Shown here: piece after piece, positions 10,934-20,805 of the stretch
How positions within the stretch are numbered: the first letter of the stretch is position 1
How the letters are laid out: every line of letters starts with the position of its first letter
Assembly: GCA_016715325.1 (NCBI GenBank)
Contig: JADKAL010000014.1
Span: 682,001-746,000, forward strand
Source of the DNA: Methylococcaceae bacterium
GTDB taxonomy: Bacteria; Pseudomonadota; Gammaproteobacteria; Methylococcales; Methylomonadaceae
DNA length: 64,000 bases
Direction: 5' to 3'
Notes under the pieces: model-generated
What the model was told of the DNA's origin: nothing
What the model saw: the letters and a program-made list of their open reading frames with translations, nothing else
The model's database searches: none
Translations under genes and position numbers: made by a program

Positions 10934-11473
10934 ATGGCTAGATTAGAGACCGTATACAAAGAAAAAATTTTGCCAGAATTGGTCAAAGAATTTTCTTATA
11001 AATCCGTTATGCAAGCACCTCGGATTGTTAAAATAACTCTCAACATGGGGGTAGGTGAAGCTGTTGCAGATAAGAAAACATTGCAATCTGCGGTAAGTGA
11101 CATGGAGAAAATATCCGGTCAGAAACCGGTAATTACATTAGCGCGTAAATCTATTGCAGGTTTTAAGATACGTGACGATATGCCGATAGGCTGTAAAGTT
11201 ACCTTGCGCAGTCAGAGAATGTATGAATTTCTGGATAGATTGATAAATATATCAATTCCCAGAATTCGAGATTTCAGAGGATTAAGTCCTAAAAGCTTTG
11301 ATGGACGAGGAAATTATTCCATGGGCGTTAAAGAGCAGATTATTTTTCCTGAAATTGACTATGACAAAATTGACGCGCTTCGTGGTATGGATATTACAAT
11401 TACCACAACCGCAGAAACTAATGAAGAAGGTTTAGCTTTATTAAAACACTTCAATTTTCCGTTTAAAAACTGA
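10934..11473 (+). CDS. rplE: 50S ribosomal protein L5
   Basis: L5 binds 5S rRNA and forms the central protuberance. The 179-residue protein has [16 protein letters not shown], the [19 protein letters not shown] block and the end [20 protein letters not shown]. Standard length and position after rplX. Confidence 0.97.
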   Translation: MARLETVYKEKILPELVKEFSYKSVMQAPRIVKITLNMGVGEAVADKKTLQSAVSDMEKISGQKPVITLARKSIAGFKIRDDMPIGCKVTLRSQRMYEFLDRLINISIPRIRDFRGLSPKSFDGRGNYSMGVKEQIIFPEIDYDKIDALRGMDITITTTAETNEEGLALLKHFNFPFKN

Positions 11474-11484
11474 GATTTATATAT

Positions 11485-11790
11485 ATGGCTAAAAAATCCA
11501 TGATTGCGAGCGAAGATAAGCGTAAGAAACTTACACAAAAATTCGATGCAAAAAGAAAATCTTTACGAGAAATCATTAGAGACCCTAATTCTACTTTCGA
11601 ACAAAAAGAATTAGCACAGTTGCAAATGCAAAAACTCCCTAGAGATTCAAGCGTAACAAGAATAAGAAATCGTTGTGGTCTAACAGGGCGTCCTCATGGT
11701 TTTTATCGTAAATTCGGTCTTAGTAGAAATAAATTGCGTGAAGCGACTATGCGCGGCGATGTTCCAGGTGTAGTTAAGGCAAGTTGGTAA
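11485..11790 (+). CDS. rpsN: 30S ribosomal protein S14 (zinc-independent long form)
   Basis: S14 is a head protein of the small subunit. The product is 101 residues, the long form without CxxC zinc ligands (one cysteine only, in [13 protein letters not shown]). It ends [18 protein letters not shown] as in other gammaproteobacteria. It follows rplE by 11 bases and precedes rpsH by 33. Note the contrast with L36 below, which does keep its zinc ligands. Confidence 0.97.
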   Translation: MAKKSMIASEDKRKKLTQKFDAKRKSLREIIRDPNSTFEQKELAQLQMQKLPRDSSVTRIRNRCGLTGRPHGFYRKFGLSRNKLREATMRGDVPGVVKASW

Positions 11791-11823
11791 CATTCATAAG
11801 CGACACGGTTTGGAGATTAAATA

Positions 11824-12219
11824 ATGAGTATGTCAGATCCGATAGCGGATATGTTAACGCGGATAAGAAACGGACAATCTGCTGCAAAAAAATCAATACA
11901 GCAACCAAGTTCAAAGGTAAAGCTATTGATAGCTAAAGTATTGAAAGATGAAGGTTATATTTCTGACTACAGTGTGGAGTCAGAATCAACTCATCCTATT
12001 TTGAATATTGTTTTGAAATACCACAAAGGTATGCCTGTTATTGAAGAAATAAAAAGAGTAAGTCGTCCAGGTTTGCGAATTTATAAATCTAAAGATGAAT
12101 TACCGAAGGTGCTAGGCGGACTGGGTATTGCTATCGTATCAACATCAAATGGTGTTATGACTGACAGAGCGGCAAGAGCTAAAGGTCATGGCGGCGAAAT
12201 AATTTGTACTGTTTGTTAA
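11824..12219 (+). CDS. rpsH: 30S ribosomal protein S8
   Basis: S8 binds the central domain of 16S rRNA and in enterics represses the spc operon. The 131-residue product begins [20 protein letters not shown] and ends [15 protein letters not shown]. The upstream ATG of the pair (ATGAGTATG) is chosen because homologues begin MSMxDPIADM. Normal length. Confidence 0.97.
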   Translation: MSMSDPIADMLTRIRNGQSAAKKSIQQPSSKVKLLIAKVLKDEGYISDYSVESESTHPILNIVLKYHKGMPVIEEIKRVSRPGLRIYKSKDELPKVLGGLGIAIVSTSNGVMTDRAARAKGHGGEIICTVC

Positions 12220-12231
12220 TGAAGGCCTGAT

Positions 12232-12765
12232 ATGTCAAGAATCGCAAAGGCGCCAATTTCTATACCAAAAGGTGTTGAAGTTAATTTGAACGGCAACCAC
12301 ATGACTGTCAAAGGAAATAAAGGTCACTTATCTTTCGACTTTAATCCTGCTGTTAAATTGTCTATTAACGATAATGTCATTCAAATTGAGTGGAATAAAG
12401 TAGATAAAGGGTCCATAGCTCAAGCTGGTACTGCAAGAGCAATAGCTAACAGTATGGTTTTGGGGGTTTCGGATGGCTTTGAAAAAAAATTAACATTAAT
12501 AGGTGTTGGTTATAGAGCCCAAGCTAAGGGAAATATACTCAGTTTATCATTAGGTTATTCGCATCCAGTTGATTTTGTTGTGCCTGCAGGTGTAACAGTT
12601 GAAACGCCAACGCAGACTGAAATCCAAATCAAAGGAAGTGATAAGCAACAAGTAGGTGAAGTGGCTGCAAAAATAAGAGCTTACCGTCCGCCAGAACCTT
12701 ATAAAGGAAAAGGTGTACGATATTCTGATGAGAATGTTGCTAAAAAAGAAGCTAAAAAGAAATAG
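12232..12765 (+). CDS. rplF: 50S ribosomal protein L6
   Basis: L6 lies near the sarcin-ricin loop and factor-binding site. The 177-residue protein starts [17 protein letters not shown] and has the signature region [20 protein letters not shown] near the end. Two related half-domains are visible, as in the family. It is 12 bases after rpsH and 8 bases before rplR. Confidence 0.97.
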   Translation: MSRIAKAPISIPKGVEVNLNGNHMTVKGNKGHLSFDFNPAVKLSINDNVIQIEWNKVDKGSIAQAGTARAIANSMVLGVSDGFEKKLTLIGVGYRAQAKGNILSLSLGYSHPVDFVVPAGVTVETPTQTEIQIKGSDKQQVGEVAAKIRAYRPPEPYKGKGVRYSDENVAKKEAKKK

Positions 12766-12773
12766 GCAGATTT

Positions 12774-13127
12774 ATGGATAAGAAAAACACGAGATTAAAA
12801 CGCGCTACAAAATTACGGTGCAAAATAAGACAGCTTAATGCTGAGCGTTTATCTGTTCATAAATCGTCACAGCACATTTACGCGCAAGTAATAAGTGGTG
12901 ATGGTTCTAAGACAATTGTCAGCGCATCAACAAACCAAGCCGAAATAAAAAACGGGTTGAAACATACCTGTAATATTGCCGCTGCAATAGAGGTTGGAAA
13001 GAACATAGCTCAAAAAGCACTGGCTGCCGGAATAACAGAAGTCGCTTTTGATCGTTCAGGTTTTAAATATCACGGTCGTATAAAGGCTTTAGCTGATGCA
13101 GCTCGCGAAGCCGGATTAAAGTTTTAG
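12774..13127 (+). CDS. rplR: 50S ribosomal protein L18
   Basis: L18 binds 5S rRNA together with L5. The 117-residue protein has [30 protein letters not shown] and the diagnostic [20 protein letters not shown] end. It is of normal size and placed between rplF and rpsE. Confidence 0.96.
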   Translation: MDKKNTRLKRATKLRCKIRQLNAERLSVHKSSQHIYAQVISGDGSKTIVSASTNQAEIKNGLKHTCNIAAAIEVGKNIAQKALAAGITEVAFDRSGFKYHGRIKALADAAREAGLKF

Positions 13128-13141
13128 GAGAATTAATTAAA

Positions 13142-13648
13142 ATGGCTACAGCACCAGCGCAGGGTAGTACAGACGGTTTGCAAGAAAAGCTCGTAAATGT
13201 CAGACGAGTGGCAAAGGTAGTTAAAGGTGGACGAGTATTCGGATTTGCAGCATTGACAGTGGTTGGTGATGGTGAAGGTCGTGTCGGCTATGGGGTTAGT
13301 AAAGCCAGAGAAGTGCCAATCGCAATTCAAAAATCTTTAGAACAAGCTAGAAAAAACATGCGGAAGGTCGCTTTAAAAGGCGATACATTGCAATATCCAG
13401 TAATGAGCAGCACAGGCGCTGCAAAAGTATATATGCAACCGGCTTCAGAAGGAACCGGAATTATAGCTGGCGGTGCGATGCGGGCTGTATTCGAAGTTGT
13501 AGGTGTTCATAACGTTCTTGCAAAATGCATAGGAACAAATAACCCGATTAATGTGGTTAGAGCAACAATTAACGGATTGACTGGAATGCGAAATGCTAAT
13601 CAGATAGCATCAAAGCGCGGCATGTCAATAGAACAAATTATCGGTTGA
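13142..13648 (+). CDS. rpsE: 30S ribosomal protein S5
   Basis: S5 affects fidelity and lines the mRNA entry. The 168-residue product has [20 protein letters not shown] and [20 protein letters not shown], then the ribosomal S5 fold motif [20 protein letters not shown]. The stop is 5 bases before the rpmD start. Confidence 0.97.
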   Translation: MATAPAQGSTDGLQEKLVNVRRVAKVVKGGRVFGFAALTVVGDGEGRVGYGVSKAREVPIAIQKSLEQARKNMRKVALKGDTLQYPVMSSTGAAKVYMQPASEGTGIIAGGAMRAVFEVVGVHNVLAKCIGTNNPINVVRATINGLTGMRNANQIASKRGMSIEQIIG

Positions 13649-13653
13649 TACAA

Positions 13654-13839
13654 ATGGCGAATAGTACATTACGCGTTACGATGACGAAGAGCAAGTTTGG
13701 TAGGCTTCCGGTACATCAAGGCTGTTTGAAAGGCCTTGGGTTAAGAAAAATAAACCAGACAGTAGAAGTTTTAAATACACCTGAAAACTTGGGAATGATA
13801 AATAAAATCTCTTACATGTTGAAGGTAGAGGAAAAATAA
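13654..13839 (+). CDS. rpmD: 50S ribosomal protein L30
   Basis: L30 is a small single-domain protein of the large subunit. I choose the ATG at 13654 because it yields [20 protein letters not shown], the usual L30 beginning; a TTG at 13645 that overlaps rpsE would add three residues and is unlikely. The protein is 61 residues, with [17 protein letters not shown]. Its stop shares one base with the rplO ATG. Confidence 0.94.
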   Translation: MANSTLRVTMTKSKFGRLPVHQGCLKGLGLRKINQTVEVLNTPENLGMINKISYMLKVEEK

Positions 13840-14270
13840 TGTTTTTGAATACAATTCAAGCAAGTGAAGGGTCGCGTAAAAAAGCAAAAAGAGTTGGTAG
13901 AGGTATTGGTTGTACCTTAGGTAAAACCTGTGGAAAAGGTCATAAAGGTCAAAAAGCTCGGAGTGGCGGCTTTCACAAAGTCGGTTTCGAAGGTGGACAA
14001 ATGCCTTTGCAGCGCCGACTTCCCAAAGTTGGATTTACTTCAAAGTCTGCAATGTATTCTGCTGAGGTAAGACTCAGTGAGCTTGAAAAAATTGATTTGG
14101 ACGTTATTGATTTGCAAGCCCTAATTAATCTTAACTATGTTCCTGCATTTACAAAAAAAGCAAAAGTAATAAAGTCAGGCGAGTTAACAAAATCAATCGT
14201 ATTAAAGGGAATTAACGTAACTGCAGGAGCGAAACTCTCTATAGAAGCAGTTGGTGGAAAAGTCGAGTAA
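13839..14270 (+). CDS. rplO: 50S ribosomal protein L15
   Basis: L15 is a late assembly protein with a long glycine- and lysine-rich N-terminal extension. The 143-residue product shows [20 protein letters not shown], then [18 protein letters not shown]. The ATG overlaps the rpmD stop by one base, and it is followed 3 bases later by secY, the classical L15-SecY neighbour pair. Confidence 0.97.
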   Translation: MFLNTIQASEGSRKKAKRVGRGIGCTLGKTCGKGHKGQKARSGGFHKVGFEGGQMPLQRRLPKVGFTSKSAMYSAEVRLSELEKIDLDVIDLQALINLNYVPAFTKKAKVIKSGELTKSIVLKGINVTAGAKLSIEAVGGKVE

Positions 14271-14273
14271 CAA

Positions 14274-15595
14274 ATGAGTACTTCAACTCCCGCATTAAAC
14301 TATAAGCCAGGTAAGTTCTCGGAATTAAATTCCCGATTGCTATTTGTTCTAGGTGCATTCGTTGTTTATCGAATAGGTGCACATATACCTGTTCCGGGAA
14401 TTGATCCCAAAGCACTTCAGGTTATGTTTGAACAACAGAGTGGATCGATTCTGGATATGTTCAATATGTTTTCCGGCGGTGCTTTAATGCGTTTGAGCTT
14501 ATTTGCATTAGGTATTATGCCTTATATATCGGCATCTATTATTATGCAATTGATGACAGTTGTTATACCGGCTATGGAGCAACTCAAAAAAGAAGGCGAG
14601 TCAGGAAGAAAAAAAATTTCACAATACACTAGATATGGAACGGTTGTATTGGCAACTTTTCAAGCTGTTGGGATATCGTTAGCTCTACAAAATCAAACTG
14701 CCGGTGGACTTTCGGTTGTATTAAATCCAGGAATTGGATTTATAGTCGTTACAGCAATTACTTTAGTAACAGGAACGGTTTTTTTGATGTGGCTGGGTGA
14801 GCAAGTTACTGAGCGGGGTATCGGTAATGGTATTTCGCTAATTATTTTGCCGGTATCGTTTCGGGTCTGCCTAAAGCGATAGGTGGTACCTTAGAACTAG
14901 CTAGAACAGGTGAAATGAACGGTGGTTTCATTATTATCTTATTTTTATTGGCAATCCTTGTTACGGCGTTAGTTGTTTTTGTTGAGAGAGGGCAAAGAAG
15001 GATTTTAATTAACTACCCCAAAAGACAGCAAGGCCGTAAGATGTATGCAGGTCAAACGAGTTTCTTGCCACTTAAGTTAAATATGGCTGGAGTAATACCT
15101 CCGATATTTGCATCGAGTATCATATTATTTCCTGCTACAATTGCCGGATGGTTTGGTAATACCGAGGGTTTTACATGGTTGCAAGATATAGCAACGATGC
15201 TATCGCCCGGGCAACCTGTATATGTTCTTTTCTATGCAACAGCAATAATTTTCTTTTGTTTTTTCTATACCGCCTTGGTATTTAATTCAAAAGAGACAGC
15301 AGAAAACCTTAAGAAATCAGGCGCATTTTTACCAGGAATTAGGCCTGGGATTCAAACAAGTACTTACATCGATAAGGTTATGACAAGGCTGACGTTAATA
15401 GGAGCATTCTATATAACTTTGGTTTGTTTATTGCCCGAGTTTTTAATTGTCTATTGGAATGTTCCTTTTTACTTTGGTGGTACATCGCTGTTGATCATTG
15501 TGGTTGTTGTTATGGATTTTATATCGCAGATGCAGACTCACCTGATGTCTCAGCAATATGAAGGTTTAATGAAAAAAGCAAATCTCAAGAGATAA
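14274..15595 (+). CDS. secY: Preprotein translocase subunit SecY, broken by a one-base frameshift
   Basis: SecY is the channel subunit of the SecYEG protein-export translocon in the inner membrane. The N-terminal frame (14274-14882) runs through [12 protein letters not shown], the plug and TM2 region and [17 protein letters not shown], then departs from the family and stops. The C-terminal frame (open before 14915, to 15595) continues exactly with [41 protein letters not shown] and [12 protein letters not shown]. Adding one T to the TTTT run at 14845-14848 restores a continuous protein of about 440 residues that reads [13 protein letters not shown] across the join. SecY is essential, so a sequence error is more likely than a true pseudogene. 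Confidence 0.93.
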
Positions 15596-15613
15596 TCAAA
15601 TTAGGAGTTTTAA

Positions 15614-15727
15614 GTGAAAGTACGAGCATCAGTAAAAAAGATATGCAGAAACTGCAAAGTAGTGAAAAGAAGTGGTATTTTGAGAGTTATTTGTGTCGAT
15701 GGAAGGCATAAGCAACGTCAAGGTTAA
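15614..15727 (+). CDS. rpmJ: 50S ribosomal protein L36 (zinc-binding form)
   Basis: This 37-residue protein starts at a GTG (15614) preceded by TTAGGAG. It reads [20 protein letters not shown] and continues [17 protein letters not shown]. Cys11, Cys14, Cys27 and His32 form the zinc ribbon of the primary (C+) L36 type. It lies 18 bases after secY, the standard position, and is followed by a 75-base spacer before rpsM, the second largest gap in the ribosomal run. Confidence 0.95.
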   Translation: MKVRASVKKICRNCKVVKRSGILRVICVDGRHKQRQG

Positions 15728-15802
15728 TCTTAAATATTTCTTTTTAATTGCGCGTATGCTATCATTCGAAGTTAACTTAAGAATTTTATTGGGGAGTGCT
15801 AA

Positions 15803-16159
15803 ATGGCACGTATAGCTGGGATAAATATACCCGAACATAAACATGCTGAAATCGCCTTAACCTCGATTTATGGTATTGGACGTCAAACAGCAAGTGATAT
15901 TTGTAAAAAAGTCGGTATATTACCATCTGTAAAAATTAAAGATTTAACTGAAGATCAGCTTGAGACAATCAGAAATGTCGTATCAAAAATGACAGTTGAA
16001 GGTGATCTCAGGCGTGAAGTCTCTATGAATATTAAAAGACTTATGGATCTTGGGTGTTATAGAGGTATAAGACATCGTCGCGGGTTGCCTCTAAGAGGGC
16101 AAAGAACTCGAACCAATGCGAGAACTCGTAAAGGTCCACGTAAGCCTATAAAAAAATAA
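15803..16159 (+). CDS. rpsM: 30S ribosomal protein S13
   Basis: S13 forms intersubunit bridges B1a/B1b and touches P-site tRNA. The 118-residue product begins [20 protein letters not shown] and has the conserved [20 protein letters not shown] region and a basic tail. It starts the alpha-type group after a 75-base spacer, where a separate promoter or an S4-binding leader could lie; I see only a weak TATGCT -10-like box at 15755-15760. Confidence 0.97.
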   Translation: MARIAGINIPEHKHAEIALTSIYGIGRQTASDICKKVGILPSVKIKDLTEDQLETIRNVVSKMTVEGDLRREVSMNIKRLMDLGCYRGIRHRRGLPLRGQRTRTNARTRKGPRKPIKK

Positions 16160-16184
16160 GCAAGTAAATTTAAGGGTCTGATTA

Positions 16185-16571
16185 ATGGCAAGTCCATCAC
16201 GTACTAGAAAACGTATTAAAAAGGAAGTAGCTGACGGCATAGTGCATGTTCATGCTTCTTTTAATAATACAATCATAACAATAACAGATAGGAAAGGTAA
16301 TGCCTTATCTTGGGCTACATCGGGTGGTTCGGGATTTCGCGGTTCTAGAAAAAGTACGCCTTTTGCTGCGCAAGTAGCTGCAGAGAAAGCCGGTACTGTT
16401 GCATTAGAATTTGGAATGAAAAATCTAGATGTTATGATTAAAGGTCCCGGTCCTGGGCGAGAGTCAGCCGTACGTTCCCTAAATAATTTAGGATTTAAAA
16501 TTAACAATATCGTTGATGTGACGCCAATTCCGCATAATGGATGCCGTCCACCAAAAAAACGTCGCGTGTAG
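16185..16571 (+). CDS. rpsK: 30S ribosomal protein S11
   Basis: S11 binds the platform of the small subunit near the E site. The 128-residue protein has [38 protein letters not shown] and the family-specific C terminus [18 protein letters not shown]. Normal length; 25 bases after rpsM and 13 before rpsD. Confidence 0.97.
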   Translation: MASPSRTRKRIKKEVADGIVHVHASFNNTIITITDRKGNALSWATSGGSGFRGSRKSTPFAAQVAAEKAGTVALEFGMKNLDVMIKGPGPGRESAVRSLNNLGFKINNIVDVTPIPHNGCRPPKKRRV

Positions 16572-16584
16572 TAGGAGCTATTAA

Positions 16585-17205
16585 ATGGCACGATATTTAG
16601 GCCCCACATGTAAATTAAGTAGAAGAGAAGGAACGGACCTCTTTCTAAAAAGTCGAGGAAAGACATTAGAAGGTAAATGCAAATTAGATCAGCGTCCAGG
16701 TCAGCATGGTACTAAACGAAATCGAAGCTCTGATTACGCATTACAGCTTAGAGCTAAACAGCGTCTACGCAGAATATACGGTGTTTTAGAAAAACAGTTT
16801 AGAGGGTACTATAAGTCAGCTGATATGAAAAAAGGAGCAACTGGTGAAAACTTGTTGAACCTATTAGAATCGAGGCTGGATAACGTTGTTTATAGAATGG
16901 GCTTCGCATCAACGAGAGCTGAAGCAAGACAATTAGTCTCTCATAAATCAATTCAGGTTAATGATGTTTTGATTAATATACCTTCATACCAATTGTCTGT
17001 CGGTGATGTTTTGTCCGTTAGAGAAAAGGCTAAAAAGCAGCAGCGAATTATCGATGCATTAGGTGTTGCTGAACAATACGGGTTCCCTTCATGGGTTGAG
17101 GTAAACTCAAAAAATATGACTGGAACATACAATTCCTTGCCGGATCGTGTAGATCTGGGTAGCGATATCAACGAGCAGTTGGTCGTGGAATTATACTCGA
17201 AATAA
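16585..17205 (+). CDS. rpsD: 30S ribosomal protein S4
   Basis: S4 is a primary 16S rRNA binder and, in enterics, the repressor of the alpha operon. The 206-residue product starts [20 protein letters not shown] and has [12 protein letters not shown], then the S4 RNA-binding domain [20 protein letters not shown] and ends [13 protein letters not shown]. Full length. Confidence 0.97.
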   Translation: MARYLGPTCKLSRREGTDLFLKSRGKTLEGKCKLDQRPGQHGTKRNRSSDYALQLRAKQRLRRIYGVLEKQFRGYYKSADMKKGATGENLLNLLESRLDNVVYRMGFASTRAEARQLVSHKSIQVNDVLINIPSYQLSVGDVLSVREKAKKQQRIIDALGVAEQYGFPSWVEVNSKNMTGTYNSLPDRVDLGSDINEQLVVELYSK

Positions 17206-17230
17206 TTGCTGTTCTGAGGAAGATACATAC

Positions 17231-18244
17231 ATGCAGAATTCTTTTGCTGGCTTGTTAAAACCTAGACTAGTTGAGGTTGTAAATAAAACGCCGAATCATT
17301 CTAGGATAGTCATCGAACCATTGGAAAGAGGATTCGGTCATTCATTGGGTAATGCTCTAAGAAGGGTTTTACTTTCAACAATACCGGGCTGTGCTGTAAC
17401 CGATGTAGAAATTGAAGGTGTACAACATGAGTACACGACTATAGAAGGTGTTCAAGAGGATGTTATTGACATTCTTCTGAATTTGAAGAAGTTGGCCGTT
17501 GTTTTGCATTCAAGGGACGAAGTAGAGTTAACATTGACAAAAAATGGAGAAGGTACTGTAACGGCTGCCGATATCAGTTTGCCCCATGATGTTGAAATTA
17601 TTAATCCAGATTTAATTATTGCAAACTTAACTCAGTCCGGTGTGCTCAACATGAAAATTTGGGTGCGTCGTGGTCGCGGTTACGAACCATTTAGCGTTCG
17701 AAAATTTAATTCCGATTATGTTCCAGCAGTTGGTGCTTTGCATCTTGATGCTTCATATAGTCCTATTATGAGGGTTGCTTATCATGTTGAAAGTACTCGT
17801 GTAGAACAAAGAACAAGTCTTGATAAGTTAATTATTGAATTAGAAACGAATGGTACAGTCGATCCTGAGAAAACCATTAAATTAGCGGCTACGATTTTGC
17901 ACGATCAGTTGTCGGTATTTGTCGATTTCGAAAAAGTCGTCCATCCTCAAGTAGAAGATATGCCAATGCCGGATAACGATATTGATCCGGTTTTATTAAG
18001 ACCTGTCGACGATCTTGAGTTAACGGTACGTTCGGCAAATTGTCTTAAGGCAGAAAATATATTTTATATTGGCGATTTAATTCAGCGTACAGAAGTTGAA
18101 TTATTAAAAACACCTAATTTAGGTAAAAAATCTCTTACAGAAATTAAAGACATACTTGCTTTAAAAGGATTGTCTTTAGGCATGCGTTTGGATAACTGGC
18201 CTCCTGAAAGTCTTGCGGATCAATCGCATTCAATAACGCATTAA
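17231..18244 (+). CDS. rpoA: RNA polymerase alpha subunit
   Basis: The alpha dimer is the scaffold for RNA polymerase assembly and, through its C-terminal domain, binds UP elements and activators. The 337-residue protein has the N-terminal dimer region [20 protein letters not shown] and a C-terminal domain beginning near residue 255 with [19 protein letters not shown], which includes the DNA-contacting arginine and the NCLKAE helix, and [15 protein letters not shown]. It is cotranscribed with rpsD (25-base gap) and rplQ (13-base gap). Confidence 0.98.
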   Translation: MQNSFAGLLKPRLVEVVNKTPNHSRIVIEPLERGFGHSLGNALRRVLLSTIPGCAVTDVEIEGVQHEYTTIEGVQEDVIDILLNLKKLAVVLHSRDEVELTLTKNGEGTVTAADISLPHDVEIINPDLIIANLTQSGVLNMKIWVRRGRGYEPFSVRKFNSDYVPAVGALHLDASYSPIMRVAYHVESTRVEQRTSLDKLIIELETNGTVDPEKTIKLAATILHDQLSVFVDFEKVVHPQVEDMPMPDNDIDPVLLRPVDDLELTVRSANCLKAENIFYIGDLIQRTEVELLKTPNLGKKSLTEIKDILALKGLSLGMRLDNWPPESLADQSHSITH

Positions 18245-18257
18245 AACGGATATAACA

Positions 18258-18638
18258 ATGAGACATCGTAAAACAGGTAGAAAATTTAATATTAAGAGTA
18301 GTCATAAGAGTGCTTTGTTTAGCAATATGGCTAATTCATTGTTCACTCATGAGCTTATAAAAACCACTTTACCTAAAGCGAAAGAGCTAAGAGGTTTTGC
18401 AGAGCCTTTAATAACGTTATCTAAAGAAGATAATGTCGCAAAAAGACGTCTGGCATTTGCTAGGCTCCGTGATCGCCAAGTTGTGACCAAATTATTCAAT
18501 GAATTAGGACCTAGATATAAAAATCGTGCAGGTGGCTATTTAAGAATTATGAAATGCGGTTTTAGAGTTGGAGATGATGCGCCAATGGCTTATGTAGAAT
18601 TGGTTGATCGTCCTTTGAAAGAAACTGTATCAAATTAA
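18258..18638 (+). CDS. rplQ: 50S ribosomal protein L17
   Basis: L17 lies near the exit tunnel. The 126-residue protein begins [20 protein letters not shown] and ends [14 protein letters not shown]. It is the last gene of the ribosomal run and is followed immediately by a long perfect palindrome that serves as terminator. Confidence 0.97.
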   Translation: MRHRKTGRKFNIKSSHKSALFSNMANSLFTHELIKTTLPKAKELRGFAEPLITLSKEDNVAKRRLAFARLRDRQVVTKLFNELGPRYKNRAGGYLRIMKCGFRVGDDAPMAYVELVDRPLKETVSN

Positions 18639-18643
18639 TAAAT

Positions 18644-18696
18644 AAATATTAAGCATAAAAAAACCGGCAATGCCGGTTTTTTTATGCTTAATATTT
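18644..18696. terminator. Long palindromic bidirectional terminator between rplQ and fdxA
   Basis: Arms 18644-18669 and 18671-18696 are perfect reverse complements (26 base pairs around one central base). The GC core is ACCGGCA/TGCCGGT, flanked by A and T runs, so it gives a T-tract in either direction. It stops the ribosomal superoperon on the plus strand and the ferredoxin gene on the minus strand (its stop codon is at 18704). Confidence 0.9.
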
Positions 18697-18703
18697 TTTA
18701 TTT

Positions 18704-19027
18704 TTACTTTTCCAATAAATCTAATTTACCAGCTTTTCCATTCCATTCATCCGCCTCTGGAAGAGGTTTGGTTACTTCAGTAATTGTCGACCATTCCTTT
18801 GAAAGTTTAGCATTCAGCTCGATAAAAATCTCTTGGCCTTCGGGTACTTCATCTTCTGCAAAAATGGCGTTTGCAGGGCATTCAGGTTCGCAAAGCGTGC
18901 AATCGATGCACTCGTCCGGGTCGATAACTAAAAAATTGGGTCCTTCGTGAAAACAATCCACAGGACAAACATCAACACAGTCGGTGAATTTACATTTGAT
19001 ACAGTTTTCAGTGACTACAAAAGTCAT
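18704..19027 (-). CDS. fdxA: 7Fe ([3Fe-4S][4Fe-4S]) ferredoxin
   Basis: A 107-residue ferredoxin closely resembling Azotobacter FdI/FdxA, a small electron carrier. The start is set at the ATG at 19025-19027, preceded by AGAGAA, because the protein then begins [17 protein letters not shown]; an upstream in-frame extension to 19135 has no counterpart in the family. Cys9, Cys17, Cys21 and Cys25 and the second motif [17 protein letters not shown] supply the ligands of the two clusters, followed by the typical C-terminal tail ([18 protein letters not shown]). It is transcribed alone, towards rplQ. Confidence 0.95.
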   Translation of the reverse strand: MTFVVTENCIKCKFTDCVDVCPVDCFHEGPNFLVIDPDECIDCTLCEPECPANAIFAEDEVPEGQEIFIELNAKLSKEWSTITEVTKPLPEADEWNGKAGKLDLLEK

Positions 19028-19178
19028 ATAATATTCTCTAGCTGGATTATTTTTAATAATAAGAATTCGACTAAATATTTTAACAGAATCCCTTGCCAAT
19101 GTAGAACAAGAAAAGCGGGTGGAAATTAGGTGCAATATTTAGTGATTGACTTTAAAGGGAAGTTCGCAGTTTGAAAAA

Positions 19179-19865
19179 CTAATTAAGACTCGCTGAATTA
19201 AATAACGATAAAAAAGCGCTTTTTATAGCGTTTAATTTTCTGTCTTTTGCGTGAGATAAAGCGAGTTTCGCTTCAGCTTTTAATTGTTCGTCAGCGTAAG
19301 ATTGTTCTTTCCGGGTAGGAGATTTTATGGCTATTTCAAAAAACCTTTGAGCTTCTTTAGGTTTGTTATTAGATAGCAGAAAGTCACCATAAAAATAATT
19401 GGCATCGATACCGGTTGGATTGATTTTTAATGCAGCTATGAACATTTGTTCTGCCTTTTCATTATCGCCAAAACCGATAGGCCATTGAGGTACCATATAG
19501 TAGAGGGTGCCGAGTGTTACATAAGCAGAACCGTTTGCTGTTTTTGGATTTAACTTAATGGCTTCGATTAATAGATCTTTCGATTTATGAACGGATTTAA
19601 GTGCTGAAAAACCTTCTTGAAGTTCTGCCTTTGTCGCGATGATAACGGCTTGCCAGAATAGTGGCTCGGAATTATTTGGAAATTGTGTGCTTAAAGATTC
19701 TGCTTTTTTGAGAAGATCGCTGTAAGCGATTTCTTGTTTGTCTTTCGGAAAATTGTAATAAATAGACGCCCACTCGTTCTCTATTGCGTTAACCGATGAT
19801 GGTAGCTCATCGGCTAGGCATTGAAACGAAAGTATCAAAAAAGCAACAAATGTTGTAATATTCAT
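19179..19865 (-). CDS. Exported TPR-repeat protein of unknown function
   Basis: The 228-residue product opens with a signal peptide (hydrophobic residues 3-17, cleavage probably after the alanine in QCLADE). The rest consists of tetratricopeptide-like helices: FWQAVIIATKAELQEGFSAL, the YVTLGTLYYMVPQWPIGFGD region and FIAALKINPTGIDANYFYGD, with the spacing of stacked TPRs. Such proteins are periplasmic scaffolds; no partner can be named. It lies downstream of the CYTH and CDGSH genes on the same strand with a 51-base gap, so an operon is possible. Confidence 0.75.
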   Translation of the reverse strand: MNITTFVAFLILSFQCLADELPSSVNAIENEWASIYYNFPKDKQEIAYSDLLKKAESLSTQFPNNSEPLFWQAVIIATKAELQEGFSALKSVHKSKDLLIEAIKLNPKTANGSAYVTLGTLYYMVPQWPIGFGDNEKAEQMFIAALKINPTGIDANYFYGDFLLSNNKPKEAQRFFEIAIKSPTRKEQSYADEQLKAEAKLALSHAKDRKLNAIKSAFLSLFNSASLN

Positions 19866-19916
19866 ACACAGACTATAGGATAAATCTAAAAAAGATTCAA
19901 TAGGTGTATGAAAAAA

Positions 19917-20393
19917 TTATTTATTAAGCCAATCTTTAAAAGGATTATTAATTAGATTGTTGTTGTAATATCGCAAATCTTGTGTGACTTCTTCACCAAT
20001 CCATTCGGGTTTTTTAAAAAATTGCCCGCTTTCGGTTAGTTCGATTTCCGCAACGACTAAACCTTGATTATCCCCTTCAAATTCGTCGATTTCCCAGACA
20101 AGGTCATCAATCGGAATAAAATGCCTGGTTTTTTCGATCAAGGGTTTTTTGCATAAGGTTGTCAATATTTCTTCAGCATCGTAAATAGGAATTTCATATT
20201 CAAATTCTTGCCTTTCAGTACCTATCGTAGCGCTTTTAATATTGAGCCAAGCTTGATTATGAGTGGTTCTAACTCTAATTGAAGATGTTGGCAGTGAACT
20301 TAAATAGCCTTGTTTGTATTTTAATGATTTACGTACGTATGCTCTCCATTCATCATTTGCCAATAAAAATTTATGCTCTATTTCTTTAGCCAT
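19917..20393 (-). CDS. CYTH-domain protein (likely inorganic triphosphatase)
   Basis: The CYTH family hydrolyses triphosphate groups inside an acidic beta tunnel. The 158-residue protein has the signature EIEHKFL at residues 4-10, the basic strand SIRVRTTHNQAWLNIKS, the acidic strands RQEFEYEIP and WEIDEFEGDNQGLVVAEIEL, and a C-terminal IGEEVTQDLRYYNNNL. These alternating charged strands match short bacterial CYTH triphosphatases (YgiF N-terminal domain, NeuTTM). The substrate, inorganic triphosphate, is inferred from the family. It is 12 bases downstream of the CDGSH gene. Confidence 0.85.
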   Translation of the reverse strand: MAKEIEHKFLLANDEWRAYVRKSLKYKQGYLSSLPTSSIRVRTTHNQAWLNIKSATIGTERQEFEYEIPIYDAEEILTTLCKKPLIEKTRHFIPIDDLVWEIDEFEGDNQGLVVAEIELTESGQFFKKPEWIGEEVTQDLRYYNNNLINNPFKDWLNK

Positions 20394-20405
20394 ATCGATA
20401 TGCTG

Positions 20406-20639
20406 CTAATTTTTACATTGCTTTTGATCGCAAAAGGGTGGAGTTGTTGTTTCGCTACATCCGCATAGATAAATAATACCGGTTTCAGTGGCAAAAAATT
20501 TGAACGATTTTTTCGTCGATTTTTCTCTATGAGAATGATCGCATAGCGGCATTGTTTGACTAAATCCGCACGTACACCACGAATAGCGTTCTCCTAATTG
20601 GACTTCAACGGGTAAGGGGGTATTTGTTTTAGTTGTCAT
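20406..20639 (-). CDS. CDGSH-type iron-sulfur protein with a degenerate second motif
   Basis: The 77-residue protein has two CDGSH-like segments. The first is WCTCGFSQTMPLCDHSH, with the CxC, the third cysteine and the histidine ligand of a [2Fe-2S] cluster. The second, YLCGCSETTTPPFCDQKQC, keeps three cysteines but has Gln or Lys where the ligand histidine is expected. Dual-CDGSH proteins of this size occur in bacteria and are proposed redox or cluster-transfer proteins; the true role is unknown. It is the first gene of a minus-strand group with the CYTH and TPR genes. Confidence 0.85.
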   Translation of the reverse strand: MTTKTNTPLPVEVQLGERYSWCTCGFSQTMPLCDHSHREKSTKKSFKFFATETGIIYLCGCSETTTPPFCDQKQCKN

Positions 20640-20805
20640 AAATCAATTGTTTTGACTATAAAGTTTAGAATGGTGGTCATACTTTGTACAACGGCGATAA
20701 TACCAGTTTATTGAAGTTTTTTTATATACAGGATTATTCATTTTACTATTCAGGAATTCGCAGTTACATTGTTAAAGGAAGAAGAAATTTGGAAAGAGAA
20801 ATACA

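Noticed and set aside
14841..14855. Programmed -1 frameshifting as an explanation for the secY break
   Set aside because: No X-XXY-YYZ heptamer in the correct frame and no clear downstream hairpin; homopolymer error explains it more simply, as in three other genes.
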